A DNA stretch of 64,000 nt, taken from Gordonia asplenii. Lineage in GTDB: Bacteria; Actinomycetota; Actinomycetes; Mycobacteriales; Mycobacteriaceae. Location of the stretch: positions 62,001 through 126,000 of the forward strand of contig NZ_JABBNB010000010.1 in the NCBI RefSeq assembly GCF_012933505.1, read 5' to 3'. Shown here piece by piece: positions 1 to 9,572 of this stretch. The stretch's first letter is position 1, and every line of letters starts with the position of its first letter. The notes under the pieces are model-generated. The model was not told the DNA's origin and did no database searches. It worked only from the letters and a program-made list of their open reading frames with translations. Both the position numbers and the translations under genes were made by a program.

Positions 1-3000
1 TTCGATCAGCCCGGGTGGCCCGTCTCCGCGTTCGCGCCACAGCACTCGAAGCTGCATCCCGGTGGATGTCTTGCGTTGTGCGAGTTCACGATTCATCGTA
101 TCGATCTGTTCTTGAGCGGTACGCAACAGCTCGTGCAGATGAGCGGCGGCCTCGTTGACGAGACTGTTCTCGAGGATCTCTCGTTCCCGGGCGCTGAGCA
201 GTCGCTCGCGATCTGCGACGTCGCTGGACAACCGCACCGCGAGGAGATCGACGTCGATGTCTTCTTGCAGGTACCGCACCCGGGCGACATTCACCTCACC
301 GCGCTGTTCCATCGACGCGATATGACCGTGCCTGCTCATCTGGGTGGTCAGCTCGGTCCATGCCGTAGACACTCGCTGCTGTGCTTTGGCCCAGCCGTCA
401 TCCCCGTCGTCGAAACGGCTGAGCTCGGCGTCGACCCGACGGGCGAGACCGACCGCGGCGCTGACGGTTCCGCCACCGATGTCGGAATCTACGTCGAGAT
501 CGGGCAGCGCCACGCGCAGCAAGCCGGTCTCGATGAAATGGTGAAGAGCCTCGATCGCCGCGGCACGCACCTGCGCGGCTTGCTCACGTCGCTCCGTCAG
601 ATCGATGACTCGTTGCTCCGACGTCCCCAACGACGTTGCGGCGGCCATTTGTTCTCGCATCAATTCTGCAAGGTCGTCAGCCACCTCCCTCAGTTGCTCC
701 GCGAGAGTCTTGAGCCGTTCCTGCAGCTCTGCGACCGACGCACCGACCGTTGCGAATAGTTCGTCGTATTTGGCACGGAGCGAAACCGCGAGCCCGTTCG
801 CCACCCGGTATTCGAAGTCGTGGCGTTCACGGATCTCGGCCGCGTCCACCGCCCGCTCGGCAGCATGAACCAGATCGTCGTGGGCCGCGGCCTCCAGCGT
901 CGCGGCCGACCGTACCTTCACCAGGTGGATGTCGTAGGCGTTGATCGCGGCCTCGAGGGCATCGATCTCACTCGCTGTCGTCGGGACGGAGAGTTCGTCT
1001 GCCTGCTCCCGCAAGAGAGTCAGCGACTCCTCCGCGAGTGCGGACGCGCTGACCCACTGTTCGCGGACCTCGGTCAGACGTGTCCGCGCCACCTCGACTT
1101 CCCGCGTGGCTGCGGCGACCCTGCCGTGCGCCGCTCGCACGTCGTGTTCGATCGCCGTCGGGTACCGGTCGCGCTCGCCGGCGATGTCGGTGATCGTTCG
1201 ACGTGCCTGCGCGACCCGAGCACGCGCCGCCTCCGATTCGAGGTCTACGTCCCGCACCTGCCGTTGAAGTTCCGCTACCTGGGAGCGGCGTCGTTCTTCG
1301 CGCGCTCCCGCTCCCACGAATTCGGCCGTCGGCTTACTCCACTGTCCACGGGCAGGCCCCGCGCCCCAGCGCCCCGTGTCGTCGATCCAGATCGCCGCGC
1401 CGGCGTCGACGCCGCGTCCGATCCGGTCGAGAACTGCCGACACCGCGTCTTCGGTGACGTCGTCGTCGGGGCCGGCGGCCGCCGCGAGCAACGTGCGGGC
1501 CGACGGCGACGCCACCGGACCAGCCGGACCGAGGACCACATCACCACTGGTCTCAACGGTTCCGTCGGGAAAGATCCACGCGTCGAGCAGTCCCGCAGAC
1601 GTCAACGCCGCTTCTGTTCGCGCTCGCGCATCGTCGTCCAAGTCGGTGGCGAAGTCGACGACGCGCCATAGTGGTGCACCGGGCCGATCGACTCGTGCGG
1701 CCGGGTCCCGACCGGGCGTCGCCGCGGGCTCCACGTCGTGACCGGCTTCGAGGTGCTCGATCTGCTTCACGAGCTCGGCGTGTAGCGCCGTCAGCCGCGC
1801 GATGTCGGCATCGGCCTCGGAGAGGTCGCGGGTGGCTCGCTCGGTGGCGGTGCTCGCCGCCCGATCCAACTCGGTTCGGGCGGGCGACTCGCCGTCGAGG
1901 CTCTCCGCCCACGCCCGCCCATGTTCGACGAACTCGTCGACGTCGGAGTCGATGTTTATCAGTTTCAGTTCTGCGACGACGGCCCGCAGGGCATCCCGGT
2001 AGCCGTGGATCACCGATTCGACCGCTGCGTGCTCGGCGTGCAGCGTTTCCGCGCGACGAGCGGCGTCGGCCTCAGCCCTGTCGAGTTCGGTGCGCAGTTG
2101 TACCACGGCGGTAGCGGCACTGTCGGCGTCCCGAAGGAGCCCTCGCACGTGGGACGCCTGTTCGCGACGACGACGCAGCTGTCGCTCGGCCGCATTTTCG
2201 TCGCGAGCGATGGTCGGATGTTCCACCGCCAAGCCGGCGGCGTTGGCTGAGGCGAGCGCCGCGTGCTCGGCTCGGTCGACGGCGTCGGCACGCTCTTCAT
2301 GCAGTTGCTGGGCTTCCGCCTGCTGTGTGAGGTATCGGTCGGCTCGGCCTGCGGACTCTTGGGCCTGCTCGAGCGCCTTGGCCGACCGCTGCTCGGCATC
2401 GACCGCGGCGCGGGAAGCCTGATCGAGGCTCTCGGCGTCCTTCATCTCCGGGCTGGTACGCAGTGCCTGTTCCTGGCCGCGCAGCGCTCGCTGCCGGTCC
2501 TCGGCTACTGTGTGCGCCGAGTCGAGGCGAGCGCACGTCGCGGTCGCTTCGGTACGTTGGGCCTCCGCCTCGATCAGGTCTCGACCGACCCGCTCGTACT
2601 CCGAGTTCTTCTCGCGCACCGCGGTCGTCGTGCGGCGGGACGCGATTGACGCGTACACCCGGTAGTGCCGCAGGAATGCTTCGGCGGCGCTCAGCGTCTG
2701 GCGGGCGGTCGCGATGCCCGCACGTTCTTCGTCCAACGATCGGAACGACTCTGCGACGTCGGCGATCAGCGCCTGATCCGGCGGTGCCAGCGCTTCGGTC
2801 AAGGCCGCCGACAGGGCCTTCTCGTCGGGCCGCTTGGACAATTGCGGTTGGCGGAGCTGGATCAACAGGTCGATCAGCGCCGCGTATCGGTCGGGGCCGA
2901 GGTTGAACATTGTCTCGTCGACGACGCGTCGATACGACTCCTGCTTCGTGAAGACCTGTCCGCTCCCGCCAGACACCAGCTCGTCGCGCAACCGTTCCAG

Positions 3001-3489
3001 CGACAGCACCGACCGGTTCTCGTCCACCAGACTGAGATCACCGATCCGCCGCGACGTGACGAAGAACCAATGCTTGACGATCCCTCGCCCCGACGCGGCC
3101 TTGAGCCCGATGCCGATGGTGACGAACTGTTCGACGCCGTCCTCGTCGATCCGGCCGAACTCGGCCCACGTGTAACCGGTCCGCTCCGGGTTCGGGTGCG
3201 CACCCCCGAGCAGGAGGTTCCAGTCCATCCTCTTCTTGGGATCGGCGTCGGGTTCCACCCGACGTGACACCAGCGACCCGTCGAGCAGGAAGGGCAAAGT
3301 CAGCGCCAACACTTTCGACTTTCCGGTTCCATTGTTGCCGCGCAACAGCAGGCGACCGTCATGGAACCAGAACTGCTCGTCGTCGTAGTAGAAGAGGTCG
3401 ACGAGGCCGAGCCGCAGAGGCTGCCACCGGTTCAGGACGGGAGTCGGCAGAGTACCGGGTTGAGGGGTGCTGTGCGCCTGGCCGGTCAT
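1..3489 (-). CDS. jetC: Wadjet JetC-like SMC-type ATPase (TIGR02680 family), cut by left window edge
   Basis: The reading frame starts at ATG 3489 and stays open to base 1, giving the first ~1163 residues; the C-terminus lies outside the window. The N-terminus contains LGLVDLFYYDDEQFWFHDGR followed by a P-loop (LLRGNNGTGKSKVLALTLPF, about residues 47-66), as expected of the SMC/SbcC-like ATPases of TIGR02680. The middle is rich in Glu, Arg, Ala and Gln, typical of a long coiled coil. The start overlaps the jetB stop as ATGA, so the genes are translationally coupled. In Wadjet systems this subunit is the condensin-like motor that recognises and helps destroy circular plasmid DNA. A jetD (TOPRIM-type nuclease) gene would be expected further left. 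The family call is by recognition of the N-terminal motif and operon context. Confidence 0.85.
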   Translation of the reverse strand, partial: MTGQAHSTPQPGTLPTPVLNRWQPLRLGLVDLFYYDDEQFWFHDGRLLLRGNNGTGKSKVLALTLPFLLDGSLVSRRVEPDADPKKRMDWNLLLGGAHPNPERTGYTWAEFGRIDEDGVEQFVTIGIGLKAASGRGIVKHWFFVTSRRIGDLSLVDENRSVLSLERLRDELVSGGSGQVFTKQESYRRVVDETMFNLGPDRYAALIDLLIQLRQPQLSKRPDEKALSAALTEALAPPDQALIADVAESFRSLDEERAGIATARQTLSAAEAFLRHYRVYASIASRRTTTAVREKNSEYERVGRDLIEAEAQRTEATATCARLDSAHTVAEDRQRALRGQEQALRTSPEMKDAESLDQASRAAVDAEQRSAKALEQAQESAGRADRYLTQQAEAQQLHEERADAVDRAEHAALASANAAGLAVEHPTIARDENAAERQLRRRREQASHVRGLLRDADSAATAVVQLRTELDRAEADAARRAETLHAEHAAVESVIHGYRDALRAVVAELKLINIDSDVDEFVEHGRAWAESLDGESPARTELDRAASTATERATRDLSEADADIARLTALHAELVKQIEHLEAGHDVEPAATPGRDPAARVDRPGAPLWRVVDFATDLDDDARARTEAALTSAGLLDAWIFPDGTVETSGDVVLGPAGPVASPSARTLLAAAAGPDDDVTEDAVSAVLDRIGRGVDAGAAIWIDDTGRWGAGPARGQWSKPTAEFVGAGAREERRRSQVAELQRQVRDVDLESEAARARVAQARRTITDIAGERDRYPTAIEHDVRAAHGRVAAATREVEVARTRLTEVREQWVSASALAEESLTLLREQADELSVPTTASEIDALEAAINAYDIHLVKVRSAATLEAAAHDDLVHAAERAVDAAEIRERHDFEYRVANGLAVSLRAKYDELFATVGASVAELQERLKTLAEQLREVADDLAELMREQMAAATSLGTSEQRVIDLTERREQAAQVRAAAIEALHHFIETGLLRVALPDLDVDSDIGGGTVSAAVGLARRVDAELSRFDDGDDGWAKAQQRVSTAWTELTTQMSRHGHIASMEQRGEVNVARVRYLQEDIDVDLLAVRLSSDVADRERLLSAREREILENSLVNEAAAHLHELLRTAQEQIDTMNRELAQRKTSTGMQLRVLWRERGDGPPGLIE

Positions 3490-4721
3490 CGAACCTTCCT
3501 GTCCCGGATGGTCGGCGCGGTCACGGCGAACCGGCGAAGCGCGGGCAGCGGTTCCACGGCGCCATTGGAGCCTTCGCCGATCACGCGGACGAGGCCCAGG
3601 CCCACCAGACGTTCGAGGGCATCGTTGACGAGGTCGTTCTCCGCGCCGGTGTCACGAGTGGTCTTGCGCCAGAACGATGCGTTGTCCTTCGCAAGACGTC
3701 GCATCACCGACCGCAGCGAGGCGATGGTGGCCGCACCGACGAGGGCCAGGTGTTCGGCGAGGAGCAGCGTCGCATGACCATCGGTGCCCTGATCAGGCAT
3801 TCGGACGTCGGTGAGTTGGTCCTCGGGATCGACCATCGCGACGCCTTCGGCACGTAGTTCCGGGACGAGTCCGGTGGCCGCGGCAAGTCGGCTGGTGAGC
3901 GGAACGCGCTGGTTGGTGAGGTAGAGGCGTTCGTCGTCGGGCAGTTCGTCGTAGTAGACGACGGGATCACAGAGCAATCGGTGGGAGACGGCATGGCGAA
4001 GCCGCCGGTTCGACTCCTCGTCGGTGTAGGCGGGCGGCGGCTTCTGTAATGCGGCCTCGATGTCTCCGATCGATGGTGAGGGCCCTAGCGATCCAGCCAC
4101 CATCCCCGGCGAATGTTTCGTTGACAGCATCGTGGCGAGCATCCGGCGGTCGACGTCGTACAGCGCGTCGCCACCCGACGCCACGTAGGCGTCCTCGTCG
4201 CCCGCGACGCGGTCGAGCACACCGTATTCGAGGAGGATGCGAATCGCGGCCACCAGGTCCGACCGCTCGGCACGCGTGCCGAGCGTGAATTCGATCGTCT
4301 CCAAGCCGGGTTGCCGCGCGGCGAGCACGAGGTCGTCGGCCAGCTGTCCCAGCGATGTCTGCGGATCGGACCGTTCGAGGACGGCGAGCGCCAAGCACAA
4401 CAACACGTATCGGCGCCGGGTGAAGGGCGGATCACCCCTCCTGGCCCTGGCCGGGTGGCGTTGAGCGATCGCCTCCGCTGTCGGGCCCGTGGGAATATAC
4501 GAGGTCAGGAGTCGGACGGTCTCGGCTTCGACGATCAGCCTCCATCCGGTCTCGGCCTCGAACCACGCCCGCAGGGTGTCGGCATGGCGTCGCGCCAGGC
4601 GGAAGAGTTCGCCATCGCGTTGTGAACTGAGGACCTGCCTGGCGAGCAGCGCTCGGATCACTCGGACGCGTGCTTCGGCGTCTCGCGACTCCAGGGCGTC
4701 GGCGACGCTGGTTCGACTCAT
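3486..4721 (-). CDS. jetB: Wadjet JetB-like protein (TIGR02678/DUF2398 family)
   Basis: This protein of ~411 residues lies between jetA and jetC. The frame opens at 4736, but ATG 4721 (MSRTSVADALESRDAEARVR) overlaps the jetA stop as ATGA and is the better start. The sequence RVIRALLARQVLSSQRDGELFRLAR and the later FTRRRYVLLCLALAVLER are characteristic of the TIGR02678 family, which occurs in a fixed four-gene neighbourhood with TIGR02677, TIGR02680 and a TOPRIM protein. By analogy with MukE it is the winged-helix subunit of a condensin-like complex (knowledge of the family). Both gene junctions are 4-bp overlaps, so this is one transcript. Confidence 0.82.
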   Translation of the reverse strand: MSRTSVADALESRDAEARVRVIRALLARQVLSSQRDGELFRLARRHADTLRAWFEAETGWRLIVEAETVRLLTSYIPTGPTAEAIAQRHPARARRGDPPFTRRRYVLLCLALAVLERSDPQTSLGQLADDLVLAARQPGLETIEFTLGTRAERSDLVAAIRILLEYGVLDRVAGDEDAYVASGGDALYDVDRRMLATMLSTKHSPGMVAGSLGPSPSIGDIEAALQKPPPAYTDEESNRRLRHAVSHRLLCDPVVYYDELPDDERLYLTNQRVPLTSRLAAATGLVPELRAEGVAMVDPEDQLTDVRMPDQGTDGHATLLLAEHLALVGAATIASLRSVMRRLAKDNASFWRKTTRDTGAENDLVNDALERLVGLGLVRVIGEGSNGAVEPLPALRRFAVTAPTIRDRKVR

Positions 4722-6316
4722 CCGGCGGCTTCCCACAGCACCGAGCCCGCGGACGGCGTGATGTCGACGAGGTGATCGGTACCGGTGAGGACACCGTCGG
4801 GGGTCGTGATCGTCATCTGACCCGCGTCGTCGATCCGGGACAGCGTCACGATCAGTTCGCCGTCGGATGTGCTGACCTGCGATTGACTAGCGGTCGGCCC
4901 CATCGCCGACAGTGCGTCGCCGAGCAGCGCGAGGAACAGTCGGAAGGCGGTCGAGTCGAGCGTTCCGAACGCCGACAGTGGGCGCGGACCGTTGGTGAGG
5001 ATCCGCATTCGGGCTTGGGCGGTCTGCTCGGCTTCTTCCCTGGCGCGCGCCAAGAGCATCGCCTTCGCGTCGGAACGGTCGGTTACGCGGACGCTCCGTC
5101 CGCGGCGCTCGTACGACCCGCTGCGGCGCAGTTGCGGGCTGATCTCTACGGAAGGAGCGTCGGCCCACGGCGTGGTGCTGCCGAGTTCGGCGAGGTCCCA
5201 GGCTTCCTCGGTCGGGGCCGTCACGCTCAGGTGCCGGGCCGGGGTGAGCCCGAACGCCGTCCGCCACAGTCGGTGCCGGTCGCCGTCGTCGGGCAGTGCC
5301 GCGAACCACGTCGCGAGTGTGACGAAGTCATGGGTGCGGTCGGTGCGGCCGCCGGCCTTCTCATGCAGTGTGCGTACCACGGCGAGCAGCGCCGGGATCG
5401 CAGCGCGCGCTCGCGACCGCAGAAGTCGGGCCTCGCTCTCCCGGTCACGCGTGCTGATGAACCAGTCCGTCAGGCCCGACCACTGTCGTAGCCAGGTGGT
5501 CCTAGCTCTCGCATAGGCCTCATCGGCTTCACCGGGCGCAGCGTCGAGCGCCTCACGTTCAGCGGCGACGTCGAGGAGGAAGGCGACGGCGTCGTCGGGG
5601 ATCTCGCCGAGGAGGACGCTGATCGTGGCGCCTCGTGTCAGGAGGTCGCCGATGAATCGTTCGAGATATTCGATGAGCTGCTCTTTGTAGGCGAGGAACG
5701 CTTCGACGTCGGCGTCGTGCAGGTCGATCGTGCGCTGAATCGAGCCCATGAAGGCGACCGCGTTCTCGGCGAGTTCGGAGAACCTGTCACGCAGGCCGCG
5801 AAGCGTCTGGTGTGCCAACGCGGCGTCGACGTCGGCGCGTGCGGCGGGATCGGCGACCAGATCGCGCAGCGCGGTCAGCAGGACGACGATGTCCTCGAGC
5901 GCGACCGATTGCAGTGCGCCGCGGGATCCGAGCGCGGCGTCGTATTGGGCGAGGGCCCGTTCGGCTGCTTCGCCCTGCCTAGACAGTTGAAAGAGCATCC
6001 GCCGCCGGTAGAAGTCCGACAGCGCCGTCACGCGGCTTGAGTCGGCGAACGCGAGCAGGTTGCCCCATTCGGGCCGCGCGAGGCGGTCGAGTGCGTCGCC
6101 CACCGCCTCGTCCGACACCGGATCTCCACCGTCCGATTCGACGGCGACGACCACCTGATCAGGGCGCACGTGGACGGTGAACCGCTCCTTCTCCGCCATC
6201 AGCGCACGCATCACGCGACGGTACAGCGGTGCATTCGGCGCACTCAGGTACGCGAACGGCCCGTACCCGTCCATCGGCGCCGCCGCCTCTGCCGATGCCT
6301 CCACCACGTCTGACAT
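4718..6316 (-). CDS. jetA: Wadjet JetA-like protein (TIGR02677/DUF2397 family)
   Basis: This 532-residue protein is the first gene of the minus-strand operon and starts at ATG 6316. The opening region (YGPFAYLSAPNAPLYRRVMR, then LMAEKERFTVHVRPDQV) is typical of TIGR02677 proteins, the kleisin-like subunit of DUF2397/DUF2398-type Wadjet systems (often called type II). The middle is helical and charged. It is followed by jetB with a 4-bp overlap and is transcribed away from the CRISPR leader, leaving a shared divergent region at about 6317-6513. The role in plasmid exclusion follows from the family and was not deduced from the sequence alone. Confidence 0.83.
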   Translation of the reverse strand: MSDVVEASAEAAAPMDGYGPFAYLSAPNAPLYRRVMRALMAEKERFTVHVRPDQVVVAVESDGGDPVSDEAVGDALDRLARPEWGNLLAFADSSRVTALSDFYRRRMLFQLSRQGEAAERALAQYDAALGSRGALQSVALEDIVVLLTALRDLVADPAARADVDAALAHQTLRGLRDRFSELAENAVAFMGSIQRTIDLHDADVEAFLAYKEQLIEYLERFIGDLLTRGATISVLLGEIPDDAVAFLLDVAAEREALDAAPGEADEAYARARTTWLRQWSGLTDWFISTRDRESEARLLRSRARAAIPALLAVVRTLHEKAGGRTDRTHDFVTLATWFAALPDDGDRHRLWRTAFGLTPARHLSVTAPTEEAWDLAELGSTTPWADAPSVEISPQLRRSGSYERRGRSVRVTDRSDAKAMLLARAREEAEQTAQARMRILTNGPRPLSAFGTLDSTAFRLFLALLGDALSAMGPTASQSQVSTSDGELIVTLSRIDDAGQMTITTPDGVLTGTDHLVDITPSAGSVLWEAAG

Positions 6317-6513
6317 GCGTCCATCGTGTCATTGGGGTCTGACAGGTTTTCGTCGGGCTGCTGGCAGCGGGTGGTGAGCAAGGTGGGGCCCTGGTGTGCG
6401 CGGCGGTCATATGCCGGCCCGTTTGTTGTCGCAGCAGGTCGTTGAACTCGTCAAGGATGACGGGGCGAAGGATGGTCCACAGCACGCACGGCGTGCAGCG
6501 TGTTGCGTTCCGT

Positions 6514-6701
6514 GTGCATCACCACGAGTGGGAGCTCGTCGACTTCGACGGCATCATGCCGATGCGGTGTCTCTTAGGCAATGCGACGACTCGGAACCGG
6601 GTTCGGGTCGGGTGGAGCGATGGGTCGAAGATGCGTCGGGCCAGGCGGCGAAAGTGAATGAAAATCCTGCTATCGTCATGCTGCGCCGCAGGTCAGCAAG
6701 T
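6514..6701 (+). promoter_or_regulatory. CRISPR leader 1
   Basis: These ~188 bp directly precede the first repeat of array 1 and are closely matched by 9386-9572, which precedes array 2. Shared blocks include CACGAGTGGGAGC, GTCGACTTCGACGGCAT, ACGACTCGGAAC, AGGCGGCGAAAGTGAATGA and GGTCAGCAAGT right at the repeat junction. Placement at the end with intact repeats, opposite the degenerate repeats near 8450, fixes its orientation. It should carry the array promoter and the signals for spacer insertion. Confidence 0.8.
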
Positions 6702-8450
6702 GTCCGCCCCGCGCGAGCGGGGATGATCCCCGCTTGAAGTTGGCGAGGCCGTCACGGAGGGTGTCCGCCCCGCGCGAGCGGGGATGATCCCGGCGTGATC
6801 GCGCACGGGGTAGCCGAGTGGACGTCCGCCCCGCGCGAGCGGGATGATCCCAACGACTATCTGCCGTGGATGGGAACGAGATTGTCCGCCCCGCGCGAGC
6901 GGGGATGATCCCGCGTTCATTCGCGTCATAGGCTGCTGAGAGTCGTTCCGCCCCGCGCGAGCGGGGATGATCCCGACGCGTGGGGGCCACGGATCGGCTA
7001 CAGCCCGTGCGCCCCGCGCGAGCGGGGATGATCCCATGGCAGCACTGCTACTGCGGCCGTTCCGTGTGTGCGCCCCGCGCGAGCGGGGATGATCCCGCGT
7101 CGCGGGCGGCCTCACCAGCGACATAGTTGTGCGCCCCGCGCGAGCGGGGATGATCCCGACGGAAATATGGCGCGGAGATTCGCCGCCTTGTGCGCCCCGC
7201 GCGAGCGGGGATGATCCCAGCACCCGCCAAGCCGACCCCATCAACGACAGTTGTTGACGCCCCGCGCGAGCGGGGATGATCCTGAGTCTGATGGCGGCAT
7301 CAGCCAGCAACTAGAGTGCGCCCCGCGCGAGCGGGGATGATCCCTCTGTCTATATGGTCACCGTCGGCAGCAGCAGGTCCGCCCCGCGCGAGCGGGGATG
7401 ATCCCAGGAGGGTCAGCAACCCCGCAAACCCTACTTGGTGCGCCCCGCGCGAGCGGGGATGATCCGCGTTCGGTTGCGCCGTCGGCGGCGCCGTGGCAGT
7501 CCGCCCCGCGCGAGCGGGGATGATCCGTCGATCCCGCGTGTCGGGTTCGGCAATAAGATGTCCGCCGCGCGCGAGCGGGGATCCCATGGACTGCCGCAAC
7601 CAGATTGTCGAGCCGGGGTCCGCCCCGCGCGAGCGGGGATGATCCCTGCAAGGCTTCACCCAGCAATCACTCAGGCTAGTCCGCCCCGCGCGAGCGGGGA
7701 TGATCCGAACATCTTCTGGCTGCAACAGCGCCCGGGTGAGTCCGCCCCGCGCGAGCGGGGATAATCCTTACGGTGACGTCGTCTGCGTCCAAGCGCGGAT
7801 GTCCGCCCCCGCCCGAGCGGGGATGATCCCACGAGGTCTTGCTCGACGAGCTTGTCAACCTCGTCCGCCCCGCGCGAGCGGGGATGATCCCACGGTGGTG
7901 GGGGAACTGACCGCCGAGTGCTTGTCCGCCCCGCGCGAGCGGGGATGATCCCGCGTTGCCGTCGATCGGCACCGCCGGCTACGTGTCCGCCCCGCGCGAG
8001 CGGGGATGATCCTTCGTTCCGTGGTTTGAGTGGCGCTTGGGGTTCGTCCGCCCCGCGCGAGCGGGGATGATCCCGCCCAGGGGCAGGGCGTTGCGATGGT
8101 CAACGGGTCCGCCCCGCGCGAGCGGGGATGATCCCGCCCAGGGGCAGGGCGTTGCGATGGTCAACGGGTCCGCCCCGCGCGAGCGGGGATGATCCCGCAC
8201 AGACCGGCGCGCTGACGTCGGCCGGCGTGTCCGCCCCGCGCGAGCGGGGATGATCCCGATCTTCCTGCTGGCAAACGCCGGTATCCAAGGGTCCGCCCCG
8301 GCGCGAGCGGGGATGATCGATCCCTGGCAGGGAGGCTCGGATTGACCAACGCCAACGTGCGCCCCGCGCGAGCGGTTAACAGACGCTCCTCAACAAGCTG
8401 GTGTCGTCGTCATCCGAGAAGTGTCAGTCCCCTCAATCGGGGACGATCCC
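6702..8450 (+). CRISPR. CRISPR array 1, type I-E-like repeat, about 27 full repeats plus two decayed ones
   Basis: The repeat is 29 bp, GTCCGCCCCGCGCGAGCG followed by GGGATGATCCC, with inverted arms CCCCGC/GCGGGG. Spacers are 32 bp, so the period is 61 bp; examples of repeat starts are 6702, 6763, 7316, 7377, 7679, 7985 and 8229. This is the type I-E geometry. Several repeats differ: the one at 6824 lacks one G, 7560 lacks GAT, 7801 has an extra base, and about six repeats between 7007 and 7438 begin GTGC instead of GTCC. The repeat at 8291 is altered at its 3' end, 8357 is truncated, and 8423-8450 is a strongly diverged remnant, marking the leader-distal end. The spacers at 8075-8106 and 8136-8167 are identical. 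Confidence 0.97.
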
Positions 8451-8732
8451 AGCCAGTAGTCGAGTCTAAGGTGCGTCGTCTGCCCCACACTGCCAGCGCT
8501 GATTCGGCGCGTTCACTCGCGTGTCGGGGATTGGCCTCTGAATACACAGACACCCAATTTCAGGGCGTCGAGTACATACCCGACTGCGCGGCTCTCGGCA
8601 CAATCGGGAAGGTCTTGGGCTCATAGTTCGCACGAATGGTCCGTTTAGATGACATTGCGAGGTCTCGCACGCTTTTGCGTAGATTGTCCGAGAAGATCGC
8701 CAGAGACCACCCAGACAGGAGAAACACCCGAA
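8451..8732. other. Gene-free stretch between array 1 and the MmpS-like gene
   Basis: No convincing coding region or RNA gene is seen here. The last part (about 8640-8732) contains a Shine-Dalgarno-like CAGGAG 12 bases before the next ATG, so the promoter of the MmpS-like gene should lie in this stretch. Confidence 0.4.
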
Positions 8733-9224
8733 ATGACGCAACAGCCCCCGCAGCAGCCCTACCCAGGCCAACCCGGCCAGCCGTACCCTCAGCAGCCGTA
8801 CCCAGCGCCTCCGAAGAAGCGGAAGAAATGGCCGTGGATCCTGCTCGCTCTGGTTGTCGTGATCCTCGCCCTCGCCGGCGGATGCGTGGCGATCGTCGGA
8901 ACAGCTGTCGACTCCGTCGACAAGCAGTCGAAGTCGACGACCACCATCACTTACCAGGTAACCGGCGACGGCAGCAAGGCCTCGATCACCTACACCGCCT
9001 CCGACTCGAACATATCCCAAGACACCGCAGCGAGTCTCCCGTGGAGTAAGGACGTGACGCTGACCGGATTCGTGAAAGTCGCATCGCTCACCGCAACGAA
9101 CGACTTCGAAGCCGACGCGTCGTCAACGATCAAGTGCGAGGTTGTCGTCAACGGCAAGGTCAAGTTCACCAATACCGCGAAGGGACCTGGTGCGTCCGCG
9201 TCCTGCTCGGGATCGATCGACTGA
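8733..9224 (+). CDS. MmpS-like membrane-anchored protein
   Basis: This is a 163-residue protein starting at ATG 8733, with CAGGAG upstream. Residues 1-29 are rich in Pro, Gln and Tyr (repeated QQPYP), KKRKK precedes a single membrane segment at about residues 33-57 (WPWILLALVVVILALAGGC), and the rest is an exported domain. That domain has ITYQVTGDGSKASITYTASD, LPWSKDVTL and a closing SCSGSID, which fit the MmpS family of accessory proteins of MmpL exporters in Mycobacteriales. No mmpL gene is adjacent. It lies between two CRISPR arrays, in an unusual place for such a gene. A generic Pro-rich lipoprotein-like protein is the alternative. Confidence 0.6.
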   Translation: MTQQPPQQPYPGQPGQPYPQQPYPAPPKKRKKWPWILLALVVVILALAGGCVAIVGTAVDSVDKQSKSTTTITYQVTGDGSKASITYTASDSNISQDTAASLPWSKDVTLTGFVKVASLTATNDFEADASSTIKCEVVVNGKVKFTNTAKGPGASASCSGSID

Positions 9225-9385
9225 GGCGCCAACACCCGCCATGTTCGCTCGCGGCGATCCGGCGTTGCCGGTTTGCCTCGCCGCGGTCTCGCCGTGACTT
9301 CCGAAGAGCGGGTCGAGTTGAGCCCTTGCATGCGTGTCGGACAAGTCGCGGCCAGTGCCCACGACTTGCTGTGGGTGCATTCCGA

Positions 9386-9572
9386 GTGCATCGTCACGAG
9401 TGGGAGCCCGTCGACTTCGACGGCATTATGCTGATGCGCCGTCCCACCGACAACGCAACGACTCGGAACCTAGTTCGCAGCAGGTAGAGCAACGGGTAAA
9501 GATGCATCGAGTCAGGCGGCGAAAGTGAATGAGAATCTTGCTATCGCCACCCTGCGGCGCAGGTCAGCAAGT
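9386..9572 (+). promoter_or_regulatory. CRISPR leader 2, duplicate of leader 1
   Basis: It aligns over its whole length with 6514-6701, with scattered substitutions and the same junction GGTCAGCAAGT immediately before the first repeat. The duplication explains why two arrays of the same repeat type can both be served by one cas operon. Confidence 0.8.

Noticed and set aside
76..3267. Several plus-strand frames
   Set aside because: All lie antisense to jetC, which has a clear P-loop and operon context.
6676..8355. Long open frames across array 1 with repeated SSPLARGG and IIPARAGRT peptides
   Set aside because: These are translations of the CRISPR repeats in several frames; the 61-bp period is not a multiple of three and the frames have no start context.
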